From a virus: a stretch of 35,353 nucleotides of DNA. This document shows positions 1 to 6,799 of this stretch, piece after piece. Each line of letters opens with the position of its first letter. The first letter of the stretch is position 1. The DNA is taken from the IMG/VR virus record IMGVR_UViG_3300042465_000910, positions 1-35,353 of that record; one strand, 5' to 3'. The position numbers and the translations under genes were made by a program. The notes under the pieces were generated by a model. The model worked only from the letters and a program-made list of their open reading frames with translations. It did no database searches and was not told the origin of the DNA.

Positions 1-2
1 AT

Positions 3-1577
3 TGGCAGTTTGATATAAGACCCAAGGGCATTGCCGATACGCTATCAATGGCGAGAGCCATACATGGGACTGAGGTTAGTGTCAGTTTAAAAGCCTTGGC
101 TGAACACTACGAACTAGGGGTAAAAGGCACGGAAGTCTTACAAGCACAGGGCAAACGTCGGATTGACTTTAATGCACAGGACTTGGCACAGTACGGCGAG
201 TATTGCAAAAACGACGTGGTGCTTACGATGGGTTTATTTGAGAAGCTAAGTGCAGGCTTTCCTCCTAGTGAGTTACGACTTATTGACCTGACTATCCGTA
301 TGTTCTCCGAGCCTAGCCTATGGCTTGATGGCAATCTGCTACATGACCACTTGGGTGTGGTACGGCAGAGAAAAGAAAGTTTGCTAGCTAGCATTGAGAA
401 AGAAAAAGAATTGTTGATGAGCAATGACAAGTTTGCTGAGTTGCTCATAGCGCAGGGTATAGAACCCCCACGCAAGATTAGTGCTACGACAGGCAAAGAG
501 GCATGGGCATTTGCTAAGACTGACGAAGGGTTCAAAGAACTACTTGAGCATGAAAACGAAGTGGTGCAAGCGTTAGCATCAGCGCGCTTAGGAGTGAAGT
601 CAACCATTGAAGAAACAAGGACTGAACGCTTTATTGAGATAGCGCAGCGAGGCTTATTCCCCATACCACTACGCTACTATGCAGCTCATACAGGTCGTTG
701 GGGCGGTGACGACAAGGTCAACCTGCAAAACCTACCACGAGGCTCAATCCTCAAAGATGCAATTATGGCTCCTCCCGGGCACGTCGTTGTGGACTCTGAC
801 TCTAGTCAAATAGAAGCAAGAACCCTTGCGTGGCTAGCTGAACAGAATGATTTAGTGGATGCGTTTGAAAGGGGCGAAGATGTATACCAAATCATGGCGT
901 CGTCTATATATAACAAGGCAACTGAAGAAATTAGCAAGGACGAAAGGTTCGTTGGCAAAACGACTATATTGGGGTGTGGTTACGGCATGGGGAGCACAAA
1001 ATTCAAAACGCAACTCAAAACGTTTAATGTGGAGATCGAAGAAGAGGAAGCCACTCGTATTATCAAAGTCTACCGAGAAACTTATGATTGGATACCGCAA
1101 CTATGGAATCAAGCAGGGAAAGCATTAGACGCAATCCTTAACAATCAAACTGCGTCATTAGGTAAAGCAGGAGTCCTCGAAGTAGAGGGCAAAAAAGGCA
1201 TTCGCTTACCAAACGGATTGTATGTAAAGTACCCTAACCTACGCAAGATGCGTAACGAGCAGGGTAAGGACGAGTATGTCTACGACACCAGAAAAGGTAA
1301 AGCAATTGTGCCTAATAGAATATATGGTGGGAAAGTTATTGAGAACGTCTGCCAAGCGTTAGCCCGAATTATTATTGGTGAACAGATGCTACAAGTGGCT
1401 AAAAAATATAAAGTGGTAATGACTGTGCATGATGCGATTGCTTGCGTAATACCTGAGCAAGAAGCGGAAGCGGGTCAAGAGTATGTAGAGATGTGTATGA
1501 AAATGCGACCCAAGTGGGCACAAGACCTACCATTAAGTTGCGAGTCAGGAATAGGGAGAAGCTATGGCGATTGTTAG
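3..1577 (+). CDS. DNA polymerase, family A (5'-truncated by window edge)
   Basis: Replicative phage DNA polymerase of the Pol I (PolA) type. The frame is open to the left edge, and codons before the first Met (base 48) read DTLSMARA, an exonuclease motif, so the true start is outside. Numbering from that Met: exonuclease motif III YCKND (Y52, D56); polymerase signature HTGRW and NLQNLPR near 215-230; motif A DSDSSQIEAR (D251, E255); motif B around KTTILGCGYG; motif C MTVHDA (H461, D462). The usual motif C is HDE, and here the Glu is Ala. The two metal-binding aspartates (D251, D462) are present, so the enzyme should be active. The following gene overlaps it by 14 bases. The first two codon positions and the N-terminal region cannot be judged. 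Confidence 0.93.
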   Translation, partial: WQFDIRPKGIADTLSMARAIHGTEVSVSLKALAEHYELGVKGTEVLQAQGKRRIDFNAQDLAQYGEYCKNDVVLTMGLFEKLSAGFPPSELRLIDLTIRMFSEPSLWLDGNLLHDHLGVVRQRKESLLASIEKEKELLMSNDKFAELLIAQGIEPPRKISATTGKEAWAFAKTDEGFKELLEHENEVVQALASARLGVKSTIEETRTERFIEIAQRGLFPIPLRYYAAHTGRWGGDDKVNLQNLPRGSILKDAIMAPPGHVVVDSDSSQIEARTLAWLAEQNDLVDAFERGEDVYQIMASSIYNKATEEISKDERFVGKTTILGCGYGMGSTKFKTQLKTFNVEIEEEEATRIIKVYRETYDWIPQLWNQAGKALDAILNNQTASLGKAGVLEVEGKKGIRLPNGLYVKYPNLRKMRNEQGKDEYVYDTRKGKAIVPNRIYGGKVIENVCQALARIIIGEQMLQVAKKYKVVMTVHDAIACVIPEQEAEAGQEYVEMCMKMRPKWAQDLPLSCESGIGRSYGDC

Positions 1578-2562
1578 TAGTCACATACACGGGGAAGATA
1601 GGAACAAGCTATATCCAATTGCATCAATTGGGTTTACTGAAGACATTTATTCAAACGTTAAAAGTGCAATTGAAAATCCTGGAATAAAAAACAAACTACT
1701 TAGTGCGTTTACTGATTTTGTTAAGTTAGCACAACAAGGTAAATGCTTTGATGTTCATTTTGATGCGCATAAAGAAAAGTCACAAGAACTTATTGATTGC
1801 ATACTTGAGCACCCCAAAATAATAGTTGAACGTGACTTTCTTGGTAGTCGTAGCCCAATCTATGACATAGCGGTTAGCGCAATTGAGTCGCTTGGAGAAA
1901 TACGTCTTCCCTTTCCAAAAATAACAATAATAGGAGGAGAAAGAGTAAATAAAGGTTTCCCTGATGAAACAGATGAAGTTATAGTACAAGATGGCTCAGT
2001 TAATCTTTTGTATTCTTTTTTTCTAACACAAGATCAAGATCGCATAACAATAAATGCTTTATTTAGTAAACCAAATGAAATAGGAAAAAGTTATTTTATA
2101 GCCCATTGTGTACTACATTTTGTAGAGGGTAGACTTAAAATGTCTAAACCGTTTGTTGCTCGTAAACATAAATACGAACTTGCGGAACCCGAAACCATGG
2201 ACAACATGTCCTACCTTGCAATTATTGCTGTGTATATGTTAACCATAGCAGGTGGCGATATGTATGTATCTGCTCCTACCCCTGATGAAATTGCCGTTAA
2301 TAAGAAACGAATGAACAAAGGTAAGAAGCCTTTGATTGAATTTAGATTAATTACTGTTGATGGTAAAAAGTCAGCGTTGCCGTCCATACCACATGGCACA
2401 CACGCATCACCCCGACTACATTGGAGACGAGGTCATTGGCGGACTATGAAAAAGTCAGGTAAGAAAGTATGGATAGACCCAATGCTAGTGGGCGATGAAG
2501 AAAACGGCAAGATTATCAAAGACTATGCCGTTGGTAATTACAAAGAAAATAGGGTAGTTTAA
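1564..2562 (+). CDS. Conserved phage protein of unknown function
   Basis: A 332-residue protein that I do not recognise as an enzyme. It begins inside the end of the polymerase gene, with AGGGAGA just upstream of the ATG, which supports this start. The C-terminus is basic and aromatic (HASPRLHWRRGHWR, then KKVWIDPMLVGD). This tail resembles short conserved C-terminal segments seen in many uncharacterised phage proteins with a RRGH core. No signal peptide is visible; around residues 215-235 there is a hydrophobic stretch (YLAIIAVYMLTIAGG) that could be buried core or a membrane segment. Its codon use in the first two thirds is more AT-rich than its neighbours. Co-transcription with the polymerase hints at a role in early infection, but that is inference only. 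Confidence 0.75.
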   Translation: MAIVSSHIHGEDRNKLYPIASIGFTEDIYSNVKSAIENPGIKNKLLSAFTDFVKLAQQGKCFDVHFDAHKEKSQELIDCILEHPKIIVERDFLGSRSPIYDIAVSAIESLGEIRLPFPKITIIGGERVNKGFPDETDEVIVQDGSVNLLYSFFLTQDQDRITINALFSKPNEIGKSYFIAHCVLHFVEGRLKMSKPFVARKHKYELAEPETMDNMSYLAIIAVYMLTIAGGDMYVSAPTPDEIAVNKKRMNKGKKPLIEFRLITVDGKKSALPSIPHGTHASPRLHWRRGHWRTMKKSGKKVWIDPMLVGDEENGKIIKDYAVGNYKENRVV

Positions 2563-2564
2563 AA

Positions 2565-2738
2565 ATGATCGTCACAATACTTAATTTGTTTGCCCTGTTC
2601 GTAGCTACGTTTGCGGTGCTTATCTTTGCGGTAGTGTTTAGCTTCTTTCTGTTCATTATGTTTGCCTGTGTATACATAGGCTGGAGAGAGATTAAGGGGA
2701 TGCCGTTGTCTGAGTTATGGGAAAGGATTCAGAAATGA
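2565..2738 (+). CDS. Small single-pass membrane protein, 57 aa
   Basis: A short gene starting two bases after the previous stop and ending with an ATGA overlap onto the next gene (ATG 2735, TGA 2736-2738). The translation is a long hydrophobic segment from about residue 5 to 38 (LFALFVATFAVLIFAVVFSFF and onward), followed by a charged tail GWREIKGMPLSELWERIQK. This is an integral membrane protein with one long or two short helices. The tight coupling on both sides and the coherent membrane-plus-charged-tail layout argue for a real gene. The function is unknown; superinfection exclusion or inhibition of a host membrane process are guesses. Confidence 0.65.
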   Translation: MIVTILNLFALFVATFAVLIFAVVFSFFLFIMFACVYIGWREIKGMPLSELWERIQK

Positions 2739-3373
2739 CATTCCTTGTAGCCAATATACCCCCCGTCAAGTGCTTTGTGCGTAAGGAGTTTCTCTATAAC
2801 CACGAGAAGGGGCATGGAGAACTAGAGCCTTGTGTGTGGATGACTGCCAAGGCGATCAAAGGGCAAGCCTTCCGTATCGAGTCGATGCTAACTAACTACG
2901 GTGCTTTGTACGATAAGCTACCAATCCATGCCTATGTATGGAAAGCCGTAGAAGCCCCGCTACCCTTAGACCATTTACAGATATGGGACTGCCTGTCATA
3001 TGATATGGCGGTAATTGAGAAGTCTAACTTACGGGGTTTGAAGGTCAAGTACTTTGGCAAGGATAAGCAGTTTCATTTTGGCAATTACCTATTTACCATT
3101 GACTTTGCCTCGCCCGAATCCAACAGACTAGATACTAGCTTTTCAGAGGGTGTTGAGGAGCATAAGAGCTATAACTTTATCCGTTTAGATAACGGGCAGT
3201 TTGCTTGCCAACCCAATAATCGTTGTCTTTGGTATGACGTATCGCTCGTACCAGCTGTCTTAAAGACTCCTGACTTCCGCATACCCACCGAGGTATATAG
3301 CGTTGAGAATCACGCCAAGTGGAGTGCTAAGGATGAATGGTTCTATAACTTTGAAGAGATTAAAAAGGAGTAG
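2735..3373 (+). CDS. Conserved phage protein, copy A of a duplicated pair
   Basis: A 212-residue cytoplasmic-looking protein with no recognised domain. The start at 2735 is chosen over an upstream Met at 2717 because the second copy (4152) begins with the same MTFLVANIPPVKCF and because 2735 forms an ATGA overlap with the previous stop. It is rich in aromatic residues and has conserved cysteines (C13, C33 and others). By hand comparison it differs from copy B at about a dozen residues (about 95% identical), while the DNA has drifted much more, mostly at third codon positions. It lies directly before the glycosyltransferase gene, and copy B directly after it. The function is unknown; the placement suggests a partner of the sugar- or methyl-transfer genes. 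Confidence 0.8.
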   Translation: MTFLVANIPPVKCFVRKEFLYNHEKGHGELEPCVWMTAKAIKGQAFRIESMLTNYGALYDKLPIHAYVWKAVEAPLPLDHLQIWDCLSYDMAVIEKSNLRGLKVKYFGKDKQFHFGNYLFTIDFASPESNRLDTSFSEGVEEHKSYNFIRLDNGQFACQPNNRCLWYDVSLVPAVLKTPDFRIPTEVYSVENHAKWSAKDEWFYNFEEIKKE

Positions 3374-3376
3374 TGA

Positions 3377-4150
3377 ATGTTAGAAAATGTATCAGCAATA
3401 GAAGCACCGAAGCCCGCTAAGTTATTTATAGCAACCCCGATGTACGGTGGACTATGTGTAGGCGGTTACACCATGGGTATTCTTAATTGTGTGCAGACGT
3501 TTCAACCACGCAATATCCAAATGTATTACTCGTACATGATGAATGAGTCATTAATTACTCGTGCTCGTAATGGCATGGCTTATGACTTTATGCAGTCAGA
3601 TGCTACGCACCTAATGTTTATTGATGCGGACATTAGCTTTGACCCAAAAGACATTGTGCGCATGATTGATGCTGACAAAGATATTATCTGCGGACTGTAC
3701 CCAAAGAAAGAGATCAACTGGCAGTTAGTACATAATGCGGTGCAAAAAGGTGTGGACTATAAAGACTTGGGCAATTACACAGGCTCGTTTGTGGTTAACT
3801 TAGTAGGTGGTGTGACAGAGTCCACAGGCAACATCAATGAGCCAATGGAGATTGACAACGGCGGTACAGGGTTCATGCTAATTAAGCGTAACGTGTTTGA
3901 AACATTAAAGCCAACTGTACCAACGTATACCAATGACATGATTCTCATTGTTGATAAGAACCCACAGAAAAAGATTATTCACGAATACTTTGATACCAGC
4001 ATTGATGAAGATACAAACCGACTGTTATCCGAGGACTACCACTTCTGCAAGATTGCTCGTAAGGCAGGCTTCAAAGTATATGCCGCACCTTGGGCAAACC
4101 TAACCCATAGCGGAACCTATAACTTTAGCGGTACTTTGCCAAGGGGTTAA
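3377..4150 (+). CDS. Glycosyltransferase, GT-A fold (family 2-like)
   Basis: A predicted nucleotide-sugar glycosyltransferase of 257 residues. Key features: an N-terminal beta strand KLFIATPMYGG, the segment ITRARNGMAYDF, then HLMFIDADISFDP with the metal-binding DAD at residues 83-85. Further on are a TGFMLIKR segment and an acidic SEDYHFC followed by ARKAGFKVYA near the C-terminus, which match the layout of GT-A enzymes that read DxD and a later ED. AGGAG-type ribosome binding sequence sits upstream (AAAAAGGAG), just after the stop of copy A. Phage enzymes of this kind may decorate host surface glycans, DNA or virion proteins. The acceptor cannot be told from the sequence. It is bracketed by two near-identical genes of unknown function and followed by an FkbM methyltransferase. 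Confidence 0.85.
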   Translation: MLENVSAIEAPKPAKLFIATPMYGGLCVGGYTMGILNCVQTFQPRNIQMYYSYMMNESLITRARNGMAYDFMQSDATHLMFIDADISFDPKDIVRMIDADKDIICGLYPKKEINWQLVHNAVQKGVDYKDLGNYTGSFVVNLVGGVTESTGNINEPMEIDNGGTGFMLIKRNVFETLKPTVPTYTNDMILIVDKNPQKKIIHEYFDTSIDEDTNRLLSEDYHFCKIARKAGFKVYAAPWANLTHSGTYNFSGTLPRG

Positions 4151-4151
4151 G

Positions 4152-4787
4152 ATGACATTCCTTGTAGCCAATATACCCCCCGTTAAATGCTTTGTGCGTA
4201 AAGAGTACCTTTACAACCATGAGAAGGGGCATGGAGAATTAGAGCCATGCGTATGGATGACTGCCAAAGCAATCAAGGGGCAAGCGTTTCGTATTGAATC
4301 CATGCTGACTAACTATGGTGCGTTGTATGACAAGCTACCCATTAGTGCATACGTATGGAAAGAAGTAACCGAGCCGTTGCCGTTAGATCATTTACAGATA
4401 TGGGACTGTCTGTCTTACGATATGGCAGTGATTGAGAAGTCTAACCTGCGTGGGCTAAAGATTAAATACTTTGGTAAGGATAAGCAGTTTCACTTTGGTA
4501 ATTACTTATTCACCATTGACTTTGCCGATCCTGACAGTAATCGCTTGGATACAACCTTTAGTGAGGGGGTCGAGGAACATAAGTCGTACAACTTTATCAA
4601 GTTAGACAATGGACAGTTTGCCTGCCAACCGAACAACCGTTGTCTTTGGTATGACGTATCCCTTGTGCCTGCCGTGCTTAAAACACCTGATTTCCGCATT
4701 CCTACCGAGGTACATAGCGTAGAAAACCATGCCAAGTGGAGCGCCAAGGACGAATGGTTTTACAATTTTGAGGAGATTAAAAGATGA
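4152..4787 (+). CDS. Conserved phage protein, copy B of a duplicated pair
   Basis: A 211-residue paralogue of the protein at 2735-3373. It begins two bases after the glycosyltransferase stop, with AAGGGG upstream as ribosome binding site, and ends with an ATGA overlap onto the FkbM gene. Substitutions relative to copy A are conservative or clustered (near residues 65-74 and 126-136, and at the C-terminus, where KKE becomes KR). Over the first ~207 bases I count about 32 nucleotide differences, most of them silent, although the first 32 bases are identical. This pattern means the protein sequence has been held constant since duplication. No known domain is recognised. Confidence 0.8.
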   Translation: MTFLVANIPPVKCFVRKEYLYNHEKGHGELEPCVWMTAKAIKGQAFRIESMLTNYGALYDKLPISAYVWKEVTEPLPLDHLQIWDCLSYDMAVIEKSNLRGLKIKYFGKDKQFHFGNYLFTIDFADPDSNRLDTTFSEGVEEHKSYNFIKLDNGQFACQPNNRCLWYDVSLVPAVLKTPDFRIPTEVHSVENHAKWSAKDEWFYNFEEIKR

Positions 4788-5506
4788 TACCAAACTGTGA
4801 ACTAGTTAAAGTAGACGGTACACAGTTTCTTGTATTCAAGGGGCAAGATTTAATATCGAATCACTTGAAGAAAGAACTGTACGAGAACGACATCCACCAG
4901 CTTGCGTTAAAGATACTAATGGATAAGCCTGATGGATTAGTGCTGGATATCGGTGCAAACCTAGGTACATTCTGTGTACCCCTTGCACGAAAGATTCCTA
5001 AGCTAAAGTTTCATGCGTTTGAACCACAACGGATAGTAAGCTACCAGCTATGTGCCAACGTAGTTATCAACAGCCTAGAGAATGTGTATGTATATGAACT
5101 AGCGTTGTCTAACGAAAATGCGTCGATTGATCTTGCAATGCCTGACTATACAGCGGAAACAAACATCGGTGCATTTAGTATTGACAAAGAAGTTCGTGAG
5201 AATGAGTACGAGTGCAGTACTGTAAACACAACTGATCGGATTGATGTAGCCCCGTTAGACTTTCTTACCCTTGACAACATTAAGTTAATTAAGGTTGATG
5301 TAGAAGGGCATGAACTTGAGGTAATTAAAGGTGGTATTGAAACAATCAAGGCAAGTAACTACCCGCCCATTATCTTTGAAGCGTGGACATGGAAGCCGTG
5401 GTTTCAGGAGAAGCGCACCGCTTTGTTTGAATACCTGAAAGGTCATGGTTATGAAATCACAGAGCTAGGGCAGAACAACTTAGCTACACACGAAAGTCAT
5501 AAGTGA
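4784..5506 (+). CDS. FkbM-family SAM-dependent methyltransferase
   Basis: A 240-residue class I methyltransferase. The SAM-binding motif LVLDIGANLGTF lies at residues 52-63, followed by HAFEPQ (E80, expected ribose contact), and a later KVDVEGHELEVIKGG block that is the hallmark of the FkbM family. FkbM enzymes generally perform O-methylation on sugars or related metabolites, so a role with the upstream glycosyltransferase in building or capping a glycan is plausible. The gene overlaps copy B by ATGA, and its own stop overlaps the next gene's GTG start, so it sits in a translationally coupled string. Confidence 0.88.
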   Translation: MIPNCELVKVDGTQFLVFKGQDLISNHLKKELYENDIHQLALKILMDKPDGLVLDIGANLGTFCVPLARKIPKLKFHAFEPQRIVSYQLCANVVINSLENVYVYELALSNENASIDLAMPDYTAETNIGAFSIDKEVRENEYECSTVNTTDRIDVAPLDFLTLDNIKLIKVDVEGHELEVIKGGIETIKASNYPPIIFEAWTWKPWFQEKRTALFEYLKGHGYEITELGQNNLATHESHK

Positions 5507-6177
5507 TTGAATATACTTGGTCTTACTCAAGCCTAGACTTGTTTAAGCAATGCCCCCATAAATACTACCGCTTGCGGGTAGCTAAAAACATTAAAGAACC
5601 TGAGTCTGAGGCTATGATTTACGGCAAGGAAGTCCACAAAGCTGCGGAAGACTTTATTAGGGATGGTATCCCCGTGCCTGAGAAGTATGCATTTATGCGT
5701 GAGCTACTTGAGCCAGTCCGTAAGATCACAGGACAACATCTTTGTGAGCATCGCTTAGGATTGACCAGGGCCCTGGAGCCTTGTGAGTTCTTTGGTAAAG
5801 ATGTTTGGTGGCGTGGCATCCCCGACTTTTTAGCTGTGGATGGAGATAAAGCTACCCTGCTCGATTACAAGACGGGCAAGAGTTCCAAGTATGCGGATAC
5901 CAAACAACTAGACTTGCTTGCCCTAGCCATATTTAAGCACTTCCCCGAGGTCGAAACCATCAAGGCGGGTCTGCTATTCGTGGTGGCAAATGACTTTATT
6001 AAGACCAAATATGAGCGTGCCGAGCATGAGAAAACATGGGTGCAATGGCTAGAAGATACGCACCGACTTGAGAAATCCTATGAGGTAAACGTTTGGAACC
6101 CCAAGCCTAACTTCAGTTGCAAGGCATGGTGCGTGGTTAAAGACTGCATCCACAATGGGAAAGGAAGTTACCGATGA
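5503..6177 (+). CDS. PD-(D/E)XK nuclease, RecB/Cas4-like with four cysteines
   Basis: A 224-residue exonuclease-type protein starting with GTG in a GTGA overlap. The nuclease core is visible: GKEVHKAAE (H45), RGIPDFL (D108), then LLDYKTGKSS (D121, K123) and Q135 in KQLDLLALA. A cysteine near the N-terminus (C17 in KQCPHKYY) and three near the C-terminus (C206, C210, C215 in CKAWCVVKDC) match the spacing logic of the 4Fe-4S clusters of Cas4 and AddB-type nucleases. Such phage proteins usually process DNA ends in recombination or replication. No CRISPR array or other cas gene is seen here, so this is a stand-alone phage nuclease rather than an adaptation module. Confidence 0.88.
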   Translation: MIEYTWSYSSLDLFKQCPHKYYRLRVAKNIKEPESEAMIYGKEVHKAAEDFIRDGIPVPEKYAFMRELLEPVRKITGQHLCEHRLGLTRALEPCEFFGKDVWWRGIPDFLAVDGDKATLLDYKTGKSSKYADTKQLDLLALAIFKHFPEVETIKAGLLFVVANDFIKTKYERAEHEKTWVQWLEDTHRLEKSYEVNVWNPKPNFSCKAWCVVKDCIHNGKGSYR

Positions 6178-6467
6178 GCCTTGATATTCGATACAGCGAC
6201 TCGTTAAAAGAAGGTGAGGGGCATTATCATGATTTTAGGTATACCAGTGAGCAAGAACTTACTAAAGATAGCGAGACTACATTTACTGTAGAAAACGAGT
6301 GCGGTAACGAAATAGTGGTGGAATTTAAACACGAAGACCAAAGCTATCAATTAACAACTAATCAAGTAAAAATAACAATGCGTGGTGGGGTGGAGAACCG
6401 TGATTTTTTAAGAGCATTGCAAACCATTCTCGAAGCTGAGAAAATAAGTGAATTACTAGGGAGGTAA
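6174..6467 (+). CDS. Small acidic protein of unknown function, 97 aa
   Basis: Starts in an ATGA overlap with the nuclease gene and ends two bases before the next. The protein is rich in Glu, Asp and Thr in its first two thirds, with alternating hydrophobic residues suggesting a beta-rich fold, and closes with a predicted helix DFLRALQTILEAEKISELL. No catalytic motif, cysteine pair, signal peptide or membrane segment is seen. Its place between a nuclease and an HNH-like gene suggests a DNA metabolism accessory, but this is only by association. Confidence 0.65.
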   Translation: MSLDIRYSDSLKEGEGHYHDFRYTSEQELTKDSETTFTVENECGNEIVVEFKHEDQSYQLTTNQVKITMRGGVENRDFLRALQTILEAEKISELLGR

Positions 6468-6469
6468 TC

Positions 6470-6769
6470 GTGCCTTACAAAAACAAAGAAGATCGTAACT
6501 ACAAGCGTGAGTACGAGACTTATCAGGGGAAACCCGAACAGATTAAGAATCGTGCGTTGCGCAATAAAGCTCGTGCAACTTTAGCCAAAGATGGCAAGGT
6601 AACTAAGGGCGATGGCATGGATGTGTCCCATAAAAAGGCACTAGATAAAGGCGGTAGTAATAAAGATGGGTTGAAAGTGCAAACCGACAACGCAAATCGC
6701 TCATTTAAACGGGATACAAAAAAGAATTTAGTTTCAGAAGTAAGTAAGCGGGAACGCAAAAAAGCTTGA
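6470..6769 (+). CDS. HNH-like endonuclease/DNA-binding protein, 99 aa
   Basis: A very basic small protein with a GTG start preceded by GGGAGG. The core GMDVSHKKALDKGGSN, then LKV and NANRSF, fits the compact phage HNH family (His in DVSH, Asn in GGSN, Asn in NANRS). The N-terminal half is a Lys/Arg-rich helix with ARNKARAT-type spacing (ALRNKARATLA). Small proteins of this type are common in phages and are often named HNH endonuclease, though proof of cutting is rare. Its stop codon TGA is inside the -35 box of a predicted promoter for the next gene. Alternative: a non-catalytic DNA-binding protein. Confidence 0.65.
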   Translation: MPYKNKEDRNYKREYETYQGKPEQIKNRALRNKARATLAKDGKVTKGDGMDVSHKKALDKGGSNKDGLKVQTDNANRSFKRDTKKNLVSEVSKRERKKA

Positions 6770-6793
6770 CAAAGTTTTAAGTAGTACTAGAAT
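6766..6793 (+). promoter_or_regulatory. Sigma70-like promoter overlapping a stop codon
   Basis: A consensus -35 TTGACA (6766-6771), 16-base spacer and -10 TAGAAT (6788-6793). The TGA stop of the HNH-like gene (6767-6769) lies within the -35. The same layout recurs at 8386-8413: both sites share the ten bases TTGACAAAGT and the TAGTA block before the -10. It points to expression of the SNF2-like helicase independent of upstream read-through. Confidence 0.65.
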
Positions 6794-6799
6794 TAAAAC

